A stretch of 9,577 nucleotides of DNA from JABDKJ01 sp039028335 (GCA_039028335.1 JBCCIF010000111.1:1-9577); one strand, 5' to 3'; counted from the first letter of the stretch, positions 1-6,394 are shown. The notes: generated by a model from the letters alone, not told the origin. Program-made: numbers and translations.

Positions 1-114
1 ACTTCTTCAACTTCCATAATTCTATGGCTCGTATCTGAGGTGTAAAAACGCGGTATAAACTTGATCGATTTACACGTCAGATACGAGCCATAGAATTATG
101 GAAGTTGAAGAAGT
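1..114. repeat. 46-bp inverted repeat with 22-nt spacer, cut by the left edge
   Basis: Positions 1-46 are the reverse complement of 69-114 with a single mismatch (G39 opposite G76); the spacer is 47-68. The outer end of the left arm coincides with base 1, so the palindrome may continue outside the window. Both arms carry the same ATG and first codons (98 onward on +, 17 downward on -), reading outward as M-E-V-E-E. Possible explanations are a divergent duplication of a promoter plus gene start, a structured DNA element, or an inverted chimera at a contig end. The single mismatch and non-repeated spacer argue mildly against a simple fold-back artefact. No T-run follows, so it is not a typical terminator. 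Confidence 0.9.
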
Positions 115-238
115 CGCCCTCAAAAATCAGCGAAGAGAATTCAGAGATCGCTTCATAAGAAAACATGCAATCATTATGAATGAGACCCTTTCTTCAATTG
201 CAGACTTTAGTGAATGGCAGGCAGACGATAATTGGTAA
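98..238 (+). CDS. Small hypothetical protein, 46 aa
   Basis: An ATG at 98 opens a 46-codon frame ending in TAA at 236-238. The frame is open upstream to a TGA at 62-64, with no other ATG. The product is hydrophilic and charged, starts MEVEEVALKNQRREF, and ends acidic with two Trp (EWQADDNW); it has no signal peptide or membrane segment. I do not recognise the family; size and composition would suit a small regulator or antitoxin-like peptide, but nothing shows this. The start lies inside the right arm of the inverted repeat, and the same first codons appear divergently in the left arm. It could also be a 5' fragment copied by the repeat, or not a gene. Confidence 0.35.
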   Translation: MEVEEVALKNQRREFRDRFIRKHAIIMNETLSSIADFSEWQADDNW

Positions 239-281
239 TTGAAGCATTTTTCTCTGAACCGTAAGCAGTTGTTTAAGAGAA

Positions 282-1469
282 ATGGTTCAAAAGCAATACC
301 TTTGTAAGGTGAAATTGATTGCTAAAACATTCAAAGGCCTTGAGGAGGTTCTGGCTGATGAAATTAAAGCCATTGGTGGTGAACATGTGCAAATCATGAA
401 TCGCGCTGTTTCCTTTAAAGGAAGTAATCGCTTAATATATAAGAGTAATTATTGTCTACGCACTGCGATTCGCATTCTCAAACCAATTGTTGAATTCGAA
501 GCCCGAGATGAGGACTATTTTTACCGTCAATTGAAAAAACACGATTGGTCTTTTTACCTAAAAGAAGGACAGACTTTTGCAATTGATGCCAGCGTTTTCG
601 GAGATTATTTTACACATTCTAAATACACTGCACTCCGCTGCAAGGATGCCATTGTGGATCAATTTAGAGAGAAGTTCGGTGATCGACCTGATATAGATGT
701 GAATGACCCGGATCTAAGACTAAATGTCCATATCAGTCAGAAGAATGTTACTGTTTCAATTGATACCAGCGGCTTTTCGCTTTTCAAGCGAAACTACAAG
801 CAAGCTCCTTTCCCAGCACCGATAAATGAAGTTTTAGCTTCGGGCATGCTTCGTCTCATCGGCTGGAATGCCGATGTGCCGCTGGTCGACCCCATGTGTG
901 GTTCGGGGACCTTTCTAATGGAAGCTGCAATGCTGGCTCAGAATATACCTGCAGGATACCACATTGAGGAATTTGCTTTCATGAAATGGGATCATTTTCA
1001 ACCCGATTTGTGGAAAGAGGTGAAAAGTGAAGCCGATGGCCAAATTGAACTCAAATTTCTTAAAATTTATGGCAGCGACATACATCCAAGAGCCATACGT
1101 ATTTGCCAAAAGATGTTTGGCGCACATGAATACGCCAAAAGTATTCAAATCGAACAACGTGATATTGTAGCGCTCTCGAAGCCCTTTGAAGAAGGAATGT
1201 TGATCAGTAATCCGCCTTATGGAGAACGATTGAACGACCGTGAAACGAATGAACTTTATAGGGATATTGGCGACAGTTTCAAACAAAACTTCAGCGGTTA
1301 TCAAGCCTGGATCATTTCTTCGAATATGAATGCGCTAAAAAACGTTGGACTCCGTCCTTCTCGTAAAATCAGCCTTTACAATGGAAAACTAGAATGTAAA
1401 TTTCAGAAATACGAAATGTACAGCGGATCAAAAAAAGGGAAATTCATAAAATCAAAACAATTTGATTAA
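282..1469 (+). CDS. rlmL: THUMP-domain class I SAM-dependent RNA methyltransferase (RlmL/YpsC-like)
   Basis: This 395-aa protein probably methylates a base in 23S rRNA. Residues about 50-165 fit the RNA-binding THUMP domain, preceded by the ferredoxin-like start KLIAKTFKGLEEVLADEI. The Rossmann methyltransferase follows: VDPMCGSGTF at 202-211 is SAM-binding motif I, GSDI at 264-267 is the acidic-loop region, and NPPYGERL at 310-317 is the catalytic motif IV shared by N2-guanine and N6-adenine methyltransferases. E. coli RlmKL is a longer fusion; this is the stand-alone RlmL-like half, the usual size for YpsC-type proteins. The C-terminus is Lys-rich. ATG at 282 is used; GTG at 309, just before KLIAKTF, is a possible later start. 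A terminator follows. The exact target nucleotide cannot be read from sequence. Confidence 0.9.
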   Translation: MVQKQYLCKVKLIAKTFKGLEEVLADEIKAIGGEHVQIMNRAVSFKGSNRLIYKSNYCLRTAIRILKPIVEFEARDEDYFYRQLKKHDWSFYLKEGQTFAIDASVFGDYFTHSKYTALRCKDAIVDQFREKFGDRPDIDVNDPDLRLNVHISQKNVTVSIDTSGFSLFKRNYKQAPFPAPINEVLASGMLRLIGWNADVPLVDPMCGSGTFLMEAAMLAQNIPAGYHIEEFAFMKWDHFQPDLWKEVKSEADGQIELKFLKIYGSDIHPRAIRICQKMFGAHEYAKSIQIEQRDIVALSKPFEEGMLISNPPYGERLNDRETNELYRDIGDSFKQNFSGYQAWIISSNMNALKNVGLRPSRKISLYNGKLECKFQKYEMYSGSKKGKFIKSKQFD

Positions 1470-1488
1470 GACATTCTTCTTATTAAGC

Positions 1489-1536
1489 TTTTCAGCCTAA
1501 ACAGTTTAGCCAAAAGCTGAAAATTTTCATTTTTTT
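1489..1536 (+). terminator. Probable intrinsic terminator after the RNA methyltransferase
   Basis: TTTTCAGC (1489-1496) pairs with GCTGAAAA (1516-1523), and CTAAA (1497-1501) pairs with TTTAG (1505-1509) stacked inside it, leaving a six-base bulge at 1510-1515. A T-rich tract (TTTTCATTTTTTT) follows to 1536. The stem is A/T-rich and bulged, so efficiency is uncertain. Confidence 0.5.
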
Positions 1537-1549
1537 AGTCCTCAAACCG

Positions 1550-1557
1550 TATATTCG
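1550..1557 (+). promoter_or_regulatory. Candidate Bacteroidota -7 box upstream of the desaturase gene
   Basis: TATATTCG matches the Bacteroidota -7 consensus TAnnTTTG at all but one position and ends 16 nt before the ATG at 1574. The same TAnnTTCG variant occurs at two other promoters in this window. I see no good -33 TTTG at the expected distance; the region there is the T-tract of the preceding terminator. Confidence 0.4.
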
Positions 1558-1573
1558 CAGCTTAAATTTTTTC

Positions 1574-2485
1574 ATGGAGAATTTTATTTTGACTTGGGGT
1601 GGGCCTATTTTCATAGCGCTTATCATCATTGAAATCATTTTCACACTCATGTACGACAGGGATGTGTATAAATGGAAAGACTTTGCAGCAAGTTCTTTTA
1701 TGGGGGTTGGTGCTTCTGCACTTCAGTTGTTATTTGCAAAAGCCATGACACTTGGTTTTTTTATTTTGGCTTATGAATTTTTTAATCCAATTGTGGATGG
1801 CGTGCGTACAAATTTCTTGGGCTACGAAGCTTTTGGATGGTCTTGGTTGATTTTAATCATTTGCCAAATTTGTGACGACTTTTCATACTATTGGTACCAC
1901 CGCGCAAATCACGAAATCAGATTGTTTTGGGCCGCTCACATAGTTCATCATTCTTCAGAAAATTTTAATCTAGGAACAGGAATTCGAAACGGTTGGTTCA
2001 CATTGCTTTACAAACCTTTGTTTTATGTTTGGATGCCCATCATTGGTTTCGATCCTTGGATGGTAATAGCATGCATGGCCATCGAGTCCTTATGGCAATT
2101 TCAATTGCATACGCATTTTGTTACGCGATTGGGAATTTTCGAAAAAATATTCAATACTCAGAGACATCATCATGTTCACCATGCTAGAAATTTAGCTTAC
2201 CTTGATAAAAATCACGGAGGATATTTAATTCTCTTCGATAAGTGGTTCGGTACCTACCAAGATCTTGATGAAAAGCAAGAAACAGACTTTGGAGTATTGC
2301 ACCCCCCTAAGAATGATAATCCATGGGAAATATTAACCCACGAATACGTTCATATTTGGGATGATGTGCGTCAATCCAGCACTTGGAAGGAACGTTTCAT
2401 GTACATTTTTGGCCCTCCTGGATGGAGTCCTGACGGAAGTCGTAAAACCGTAAAACAAATGCAAAGAGAAGCTGGTTTAGCTTAA
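1574..2485 (+). CDS. Sterol desaturase/fatty acid hydroxylase family membrane protein
   Basis: A 303-aa integral membrane protein of the fatty acid hydroxylase superfamily, which uses a di-iron centre held by eight or more histidines to hydroxylate or desaturate lipids. The His boxes are visible in order: HRANH at 109-113, HIVHH at 122-126, HTH at 179-181, and HHHVHH at 198-203, followed by the conserved NHGGYL and DKWFGTY segments at 213-228. Hydrophobic stretches at about 7-26, 41-70, 86-100 and 146-170 are likely membrane segments. ATG at 1574 lies behind a -7-like box and has no Shine-Dalgarno, as is usual for this phylum. It stands alone between two terminators. The substrate (sterol-like lipid, carotenoid, fatty acid or ether lipid) cannot be inferred. 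Confidence 0.9.
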   Translation: MENFILTWGGPIFIALIIIEIIFTLMYDRDVYKWKDFAASSFMGVGASALQLLFAKAMTLGFFILAYEFFNPIVDGVRTNFLGYEAFGWSWLILIICQICDDFSYYWYHRANHEIRLFWAAHIVHHSSENFNLGTGIRNGWFTLLYKPLFYVWMPIIGFDPWMVIACMAIESLWQFQLHTHFVTRLGIFEKIFNTQRHHHVHHARNLAYLDKNHGGYLILFDKWFGTYQDLDEKQETDFGVLHPPKNDNPWEILTHEYVHIWDDVRQSSTWKERFMYIFGPPGWSPDGSRKTVKQMQREAGLA

Positions 2486-2493
2486 ACGAATTG

Positions 2494-2518
2494 GAGACCT
2501 GAGAAGGTCTCTTTTTTT
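2494..2518 (+). terminator. Intrinsic terminator after the desaturase gene
   Basis: GAGACCT (2494-2500) and AGGTCTC (2505-2511) form a perfect 7-bp stem closed by a GAGA tetraloop, followed at once by seven T (2512-2518). It starts 9 nt after the stop codon. The stop codon of the convergent receptor gene lies inside the T-run; read from the other strand the hairpin has no U-tract, so it terminates mainly on +. Confidence 0.9.
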
Positions 2519-4451
2519 ACCATCTTCTTCCCCTTCTTCTTTTCGTTTTGGCCTTGGTTCTTTCTTTTTTGTCCTCACTGGCTTTACTCCGATAAATCAA
2601 ATCAATTCCAAAATTGCGGCCATACATAGGATATGCTGTAGTTGTAAAATAAGTGAGATTAGTAATATTATTTACGCGAATATTCAATCTAAATCGATCT
2701 GCAAAAAATGTCATAAAGAACAAGTCATGCACAAAAGAACTTGGCAATTTCTCCGTGTTAAATTCATCGCTAAATTGCTCTCCAAGAAAACGAGAACGAT
2801 AACCAAAAGTGCTTCTCCCCTCTCTTATTCCAATAGTTGTATTTAAGACCACATTTGGACTAAGCAATAATTCTATCTCTTTATCATTATTGACCAATGG
2901 AGTCAAGTTCTGGGTTCTTTGGAGCGTAAGAGCAGATTGAGTTATAAGAGTAATATTTCCATTTGGGTATGCGCCCTTGTAATCTATTCTCAACCCATTT
3001 ACGTGAACTTCAGTGAAATTAGTTGGACTAAAATTGAAAAGTGTATCAACCGGCCTCCATTGAATCCAATCCTTCATTTCATTTCTGTAGACATTTATGC
3101 TAATTGATTCCTTTACAGAAGGACGCAACTCATAACCCACCTCATAGGACCAGCCTTTTTCAGGTTTCAACTCTGGGTTCCCCCCTGGAATGAAGAACAG
3201 ATCATCATAATTGGGAGCCCGCCCTACTCGTTTGATACTCGCCCAAAAACGGCTCGAACCAAAGTACTGATCATAGCCGAAATTTAAATTAAAAGGTACC
3301 GTAAAAACAGAACTAAACTCCTGTCTAAAGGACAAATTTAAACGTGCTCTTTTCCAATTTTTTTGCGCTTTTCCATGGAACGCAATTGCCGTCTCAGGAG
3401 TGAGTACGCCATAATTGCTGCTAGAAACATTCATTGTACGCAAGTCTATTCCTCCGAAAAAAACATAGTCTTCTAATTTATATTTGAATGAAGAGTTTAA
3501 ATGAATCCTTCTTTGTGTATAGTCTGATCCAACATTGACCAATTCTCCCGTCAAAGTATCCATAAAAGCATCCCGGTACTCTAATCGATCTCTCAAATAA
3601 CCCAAAACAGTCGTCCACTTCAAATCCTGTTGATCCAATTGCCACTTATATGCAAAGCGCACGGCATTATCTGTTTGATTCGCGAATGGACTCGGAATTA
3701 GGATCGAGCCAGGAAGGTTGCGTTCGTATCCACTTAACCATAAATGAATGCTATGTGTATTTCGTGTGCTTCTACCTTGAGTGATAAATCCTACATCTTG
3801 CTTAAGATTCCATAACCTGTTCTGACTATTGCTTCTTACCTGAATAGAATTCCCGGTAATCGTATCATTTCTATATGGATAATTGTTTTCAGCTTTTGTA
3901 TAGTCAAATTGAGTTCGGCTAAAGAATGTTGAATTTCCAGTATGATAGCTCAAGGCATAATTTCGACCTTCAAAACTCTCTAGACCGAAGAGTAATTCGA
4001 CATATTTATCATCCCAGTCTTGATTATTTTCTATACTTAATACGCTCGAAGGATAGGCATCACTGCGAAAGCTGATAGAATTGAACAAGCTTTGGCGCAA
4101 TGCCGATAAATCGGTTATTCCAGAACTTGGTGAATTTAAGTTAAGCCCATGCCAACTGATTCGGCTATGAACACCATTGAGCCCTCTAAATGAAACAGTA
4201 CTTAAATTTCCAGGACTATTCACCCTCAAATTAACAGCTCCTGTGTTCATCAAAAGATCAGCAATGCTGCCTGAAGAATTCAAGTCGATAGCTAAACTAT
4301 CAAACACAATATCTAGGGTGCCCGCCTCTTTCTCTATACCTCGGATTTTCTTTTCGAAAAGGGGTAATAGAACTGTGTCACTCTGACCTCTCAGAACATG
4401 GAAGCTGATTAGCAAAAGAATAAAGGTCAGTCTTCTTCTCAATCCTCGCAA
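2517..4451 (-). CDS. TonB-dependent outer-membrane receptor (BtuB-like architecture)
   Basis: A protein of about 644 aa for TonB-driven uptake across the outer membrane. A basic start and hydrophobic run (RRRLTFILLLISFHVL) form a signal peptide. The plug domain spans about 55-150 and contains the typical STVSFRGLNGVHSRI stretch. The rest is rich in alternating aromatic beta-strands, as in a 22-strand barrel; a final strand motif (GRNFGIDLIYR) ends near residue 621. There is no N-terminal carboxypeptidase-like extension. Past the last strand is an unusual 23-residue tail with 12 Lys/Arg. The only in-frame starts here are TTG codons (4451 and 4442); 4442 would give M-R-R-R-L-T-F, a cleaner signal peptide. 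No cobalamin riboswitch precedes it, so the ligand is open. Confidence 0.85.
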   Translation of the reverse strand: MRGLRRRLTFILLLISFHVLRGQSDTVLLPLFEKKIRGIEKEAGTLDIVFDSLAIDLNSSGSIADLLMNTGAVNLRVNSPGNLSTVSFRGLNGVHSRISWHGLNLNSPSSGITDLSALRQSLFNSISFRSDAYPSSVLSIENNQDWDDKYVELLFGLESFEGRNYALSYHTGNSTFFSRTQFDYTKAENNYPYRNDTITGNSIQVRSNSQNRLWNLKQDVGFITQGRSTRNTHSIHLWLSGYERNLPGSILIPSPFANQTDNAVRFAYKWQLDQQDLKWTTVLGYLRDRLEYRDAFMDTLTGELVNVGSDYTQRRIHLNSSFKYKLEDYVFFGGIDLRTMNVSSSNYGVLTPETAIAFHGKAQKNWKRARLNLSFRQEFSSVFTVPFNLNFGYDQYFGSSRFWASIKRVGRAPNYDDLFFIPGGNPELKPEKGWSYEVGYELRPSVKESISINVYRNEMKDWIQWRPVDTLFNFSPTNFTEVHVNGLRIDYKGAYPNGNITLITQSALTLQRTQNLTPLVNNDKEIELLLSPNVVLNTTIGIREGRSTFGYRSRFLGEQFSDEFNTEKLPSSFVHDLFFMTFFADRFRLNIRVNNITNLTYFTTTAYPMYGRNFGIDLIYRSKASEDKKERTKAKTKRRRGRRW

Positions 4452-4473
4452 AATTAATTAGGGAACAAAAGTA
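4449..4473 (-). promoter_or_regulatory. Candidate -7 boxes upstream of the TonB-dependent receptor
   Basis: Two perfect TAnnTTTG matches lie on the minus strand: TACTTTTG (4473 to 4466) and TAATTTTG (4456 to 4449). Neither has a clear TTTG 19 nt upstream. The first would leave a 5' leader of some 8-17 nt before the TTG starts; the second would make TTG 4442 nearly leaderless. Confidence 0.3.
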
Positions 4474-4548
4474 AAATTAACAATGCAATAGAAGATATCT
4501 TTTAGAAAGATTCATCCTCCTTTAACAAATGTCGAAAAGAATGGCTAT

Positions 4549-4707
4549 TCAAGAATGGTTCAAATGATTAAATGTTCGCTCAGCTTTGCGCATATGCATT
4601 TCAAAGCTCATGCAATTGGCATTATACTTTTCGAATGCATTGAAAATGCTCTTTTCAAATTGAACGGCCAATTGTTCCATTCCAGATAGAGGTGCATTTG
4701 TTTCCAT
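4549..4707 (-). CDS. Small hypothetical protein, 52 aa
   Basis: ATG at 4707 opens a 52-codon frame ending in TGA at 4549-4551. I do not recognise the product. It looks helical and amphipathic (for example EQLAVQFEKSIFNAFEKYN, then MHMRKAERTFNHLNHS), with one Cys and a His-rich end and no signal peptide. The main support is an excellent promoter directly in front: TTTG, a 19-nt spacer and TATATTCG, ending 25 nt before the ATG. It lies between a Lacal_2735-type gene and the receptor gene on the same strand. It could be an RNA-only transcript instead. Confidence 0.55.
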   Translation of the reverse strand: METNAPLSGMEQLAVQFEKSIFNAFEKYNANCMSFEMHMRKAERTFNHLNHS

Positions 4708-4732
4708 GAGAAGTCAAAAATGGTAGCTCTTT

Positions 4733-4763
4733 CGAATATACAAAAAGCTCAGTGTTATTCAAA
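4733..4763 (-). promoter_or_regulatory. Bacteroidota-type promoter for the 52-aa gene
   Basis: On the minus strand TTTG (4763 to 4760) is followed by exactly 19 nt and then TATATTCG (4740 to 4733), matching TTTG-N19-TAnnTTTG except for one base. The -33 box overlaps the stop codon of the upstream Lacal_2735-type gene. Confidence 0.6.
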
Positions 4764-4929
4764 CACTATCAAGTCGCTCAATCTCTTTCAAAATTTGATC
4801 AGCTTCAAAGGCTTTAGCATCTGCGGCTTGCCTATCTGTTCTGCTCAACTCAAAAGATTCTTTCATAAGCTTTTCGTATCGCTCGTTTAATTTTTCTACT
4901 TCGCTTTTCTTTTTGAACAATCCAAACAT
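4759..4929 (-). CDS. Lacal_2735 family small protein, 56 aa
   Basis: ATG at 4929 begins MFGLFKKKSEVEKLNERYEK, the characteristic opening of the small Lacal_2735-type proteins of Flavobacteriia. The rest is a charged helix (ESFELSRTDRQAADAKAFEA, ending in DQILKEIERL) that probably forms a coiled coil or helical hairpin. No signal peptide or membrane segment is visible and no biochemical role is known to me. It starts 31 nt after the stop of the alpha/beta hydrolase gene on the same strand, so co-transcription is likely. The full length fits the family. Family assignment is from memory of the sequence pattern. Confidence 0.8.
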   Translation of the reverse strand: MFGLFKKKSEVEKLNERYEKLMKESFELSRTDRQAADAKAFEADQILKEIERLDSV

Positions 4930-4960
4930 AAAAATCAAACAATGGATAAGAAGTAAAAGT

Positions 4961-5611
4961 TCATTCAGACTTCAGAATAGTTGAAATGATTTGATTTAAT
5001 TCATCCGCCTTGTTTCTTATTAAGAAGTGATTTCCGTTATCGATTATATGATCTACATGTGTGTACGTATGTGGTAAAACCATATCCTTATTCCCATGTA
5101 TTTGAACGACATTCTCCGGACGTTTTCGATTTTCCCAGTTTAATATTTTGTCAATTGACCACTGCACTAGGTTTACCGAAGCCTGATTTACCATTTCTCT
5201 CAAGAATTCTTTCTCCTCTGGGGTTCTAGCTCCCATAATATCAAGGGCAAATGGAGCAGCTTTAAGGGCCGTTTTCATATGAAGAAGCGAATTCAACTTC
5301 ATTCTTCCGCTCGCTCTAAAATACCAGGGCAGCTCATTACGACCTGTAATACTTGAAATTAAAATTGCTTTTTTAGGCTTAAGGAGATCATTGAGGACCG
5401 TACAAATCATTCCTCCAAATGAAACGCCCATCAAAATATAGTCCTGGCTGAGATCTACTTCTTCAACTAATCGAAATGCGTATGATTCAAGGCTCTCTTT
5501 CTTTCCAGGTTCCTTCCAAGAGACACATACTTTTTTATAGCCTTCTGGCAGCCTTACTTTTTCAAAAATTCTTTCATTGGCTCCTAATCCTGGAAAACAA
5601 TAAACATTCAC
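4961..5611 (-). CDS. Alpha/beta hydrolase
   Basis: A 216-aa cytoplasmic alpha/beta-hydrolase of unknown substrate. The oxyanion-loop stretch FPGLGAN is at 6-12. The nucleophile elbow GVSFGG is at 62-67 with Ser64, and the likely acid and base are Asp176 (in GNKDMVLP) and His195 (in NGNHFLI), completing a Ser-Asp-His triad. The lid region at about 95-160 is helical. The start is GTG at 5611: a stop codon lies two codons upstream in frame and the first beta-strand begins at once, so no ATG is available. It may be co-transcribed with the small Lacal_2735-type gene 31 nt downstream. Esterase or acyl-transfer activity is possible, but no neighbour hints at a pathway. Confidence 0.8.
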   Translation of the reverse strand: MNVYCFPGLGANERIFEKVRLPEGYKKVCVSWKEPGKKESLESYAFRLVEEVDLSQDYILMGVSFGGMICTVLNDLLKPKKAILISSITGRNELPWYFRASGRMKLNSLLHMKTALKAAPFALDIMGARTPEEKEFLREMVNQASVNLVQWSIDKILNWENRKRPENVVQIHGNKDMVLPHTYTHVDHIIDNGNHFLIRNKADELNQIISTILKSE

Positions 5612-5673
5612 GATTTACGAGATTAATAATAGTAGTTGTTCAAATGATGTAATGGCATGTATTCATATAAATA

Positions 5674-6168
5674 CTATTCTCTCAACCATTTCAATCGCAA
5701 ACCACTATTGGCATTTTCTACGGGTACAATTATAAGTGTATCACCGCTAAACCAATACTTTCGCTCTACAGTTTTTCCCCAATCTTTAGGATTAGAATGC
5801 GATTTTCTAGTATGCTTAACAATTTGGCTAGCTCGGTTAAGCTCATACCGCCCCATATAATAATAAGAATTAGTCAAGTGTTTCAAGGACTCCAGCGAAA
5901 TAGAATCACTGAAATTTGGAAATTCTGTTTTAAAATTCTGATAATTACTCGTTGCTAAATGAAGAGCTACATGACCAGAACCATCGTATAACAAATTCCC
6001 TTGCATTCCTCCATTCCAGTCTTCCCAAACTCCATTATCATTCAATTTTTCCATTGCGTACAATTGCCAAAAGCCAGCAACGTCAGGGACTTTATTCTCC
6101 TCACAAGCCATGGCAAACAGCAGAAAGATAAAACAAACAATAAGTGCTTTGACTTTGAATATTCTCAT
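5674..6168 (-). CDS. Lipocalin-like lipoprotein
   Basis: A 164-aa probable lipoprotein. Residues 1-21 are a basic start and hydrophobic core (LIVCFIFLLFAMA) leading to a lipobox-type Cys22, followed by EENK. The mature part fits the lipocalin-like fold: AGFWQLYAMEKLNDNG at 31-46, then a G-LLYDGSGHVALHL stretch typical of these small barrels, and later strands ending in DTLIIVPVE. A role in binding a small hydrophobic ligand is inferred from fold only. ATG at 6168 is used. It is divergent from the sulfite reductase leader; the two promoters probably share 6208-6243. The next gene downstream starts 62 nt after its TAG. Confidence 0.7.
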   Translation of the reverse strand: MRIFKVKALIVCFIFLLFAMACEENKVPDVAGFWQLYAMEKLNDNGVWEDWNGGMQGNLLYDGSGHVALHLATSNYQNFKTEFPNFSDSISLESLKHLTNSYYYMGRYELNRASQIVKHTRKSHSNPKDWGKTVERKYWFSGDTLIIVPVENANSGLRLKWLRE

Positions 6169-6207
6169 ACTATACAGCTATTAATTTTTTGTTAAAATCA
6201 CTTAACT

Positions 6208-6239
6208 GTTGACAAGATTAAGCTTAATACTTAACTTCG
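6208..6239 (+). promoter_or_regulatory. Promoter of the sulfite reductase/siroheme operon leader
   Basis: GTTG (6208-6211) and TAACTTCG (6232-6239) are separated by 20 nt and resemble the Bacteroidota TTTG/TAnnTTTG promoter. The -7 box ends only 4 nt before the ATG of the first leader ORF at 6244, so transcription probably starts at or next to that ATG. A perfect 12-bp palindrome (ATTAAGCTTAAT, 6217-6228) lies in the spacer, and ACTTAAC occurs twice (6200-6206 and 6229-6235), so a regulator could bind here too. Confidence 0.5.
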
Positions 6240-6243
6240 CAAC
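6213..6243 (-). promoter_or_regulatory. Candidate divergent promoter for the lipoprotein gene
   Basis: On the minus strand GTTG (6243 to 6240), a 19-nt spacer and TAATCTTG (6220 to 6213) resemble the TTTG-N19-TAnnTTTG pattern with one mismatch per box. It overlaps the plus-strand promoter face to face, which would couple the two transcripts. Confidence 0.25.
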
Positions 6244-6321
6244 ATGAATTTAGAATTCTCGTACACTTCTGTAAACAATCTTACTTGTATTTCATACATG
6301 TGTTGTTGTATTATCCTATAG
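6244..6321 (+). CDS. Leader peptide 1 with three consecutive Cys codons (25 aa)
   Basis: ATG at 6244 opens 25 codons ending in TAG at 6319-6321. There is one Cys codon at 6286 and a run TGT-TGT-TGT at 6301-6309, within ISYMCCCIIL at the C-terminus. An internal ATG at 6298, directly before the Cys run, could serve as an alternative 7-codon leader. The -7 box ends at 6239, so the mRNA may be leaderless or nearly so. The stop codon is 4 nt before segment 6326-6333, which can form an antiterminator. A ribosome ending at TAG would hide that segment, while one stalled on the Cys codons would leave it free. I read it as a cysteine-sensing leader rather than a functional peptide. Confidence 0.7.
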   Translation: MNLEFSYTSVNNLTCISYMCCCIIL

Positions 6322-6325
6322 GGAA

Positions 6326-6361
6326 CAGAGTGGAATAGAATATTATAATTGCCCCGCTCTG
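6326..6361 (+). promoter_or_regulatory. Antiterminator of attenuator 1
   Basis: CAGAGTGG (6326-6333) can pair with CCGCTCTG (6354-6361) over eight base pairs including one G-U. The second segment overlaps the 5' arm of the terminator at 6353-6372, so the two hairpins exclude each other. The first segment follows the leader 1 stop codon by 4 nt, within reach of a terminating ribosome. Confidence 0.6.
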
Positions 6362-6380
6362 AAATGTGCGGGTTTTTTTT
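6353..6380 (+). terminator. Intrinsic terminator 1 in the operon leader
   Basis: CCCGC (6353-6357) and GCGGG (6368-6372) form a five-bp all-GC stem with a 10-nt loop, followed by eight T (6373-6380). It lies 32 nt downstream of leader 1's stop codon and 147 nt before the reductase start, with no gene ending here other than the leader ORF, which is the position of an attenuator. Confidence 0.75.
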
Positions 6381-6394
6381 GAATGAAAATTAAA

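Noticed and set aside
915..1304. 129-codon minus-strand ORF
   Set aside because: Lies wholly inside the well-supported RNA methyltransferase gene; its translation shows no domain.
4177..4386. 69-codon plus-strand ORF opposite the receptor plug domain
   Set aside because: Antisense shadow of a coding region with clear signal peptide and plug motifs; no promoter of its own seen.
4475..4520. Tiny 12-codon minus-strand ORF preceded by AAAGGAGG upstream of the receptor
   Set aside because: The Shine-Dalgarno-like sequence abuts the ATG with no spacing, and there are no repeated regulatory codons or terminator after it.
4452..4548. Search for a cobalamin riboswitch before the BtuB-like receptor
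   Set aside because: The gap is too short and no B12-box-like sequence was seen; the receptor is therefore not called a vitamin B12 transporter.
5659..5674. Hairpin GTATT/AATAC after the lipoprotein gene
   Set aside because: Only five weak base pairs and no T-run on the minus strand, so not a credible terminator.
6264..6333. A possible segment-1:segment-2 pause hairpin (CACTTCTG with CAGAGTG) in attenuator 1
   Set aside because: It needs a bulge, and the 5' segment lies upstream of the Cys codons, where a stalled ribosome would separate the two halves; not needed for the model.
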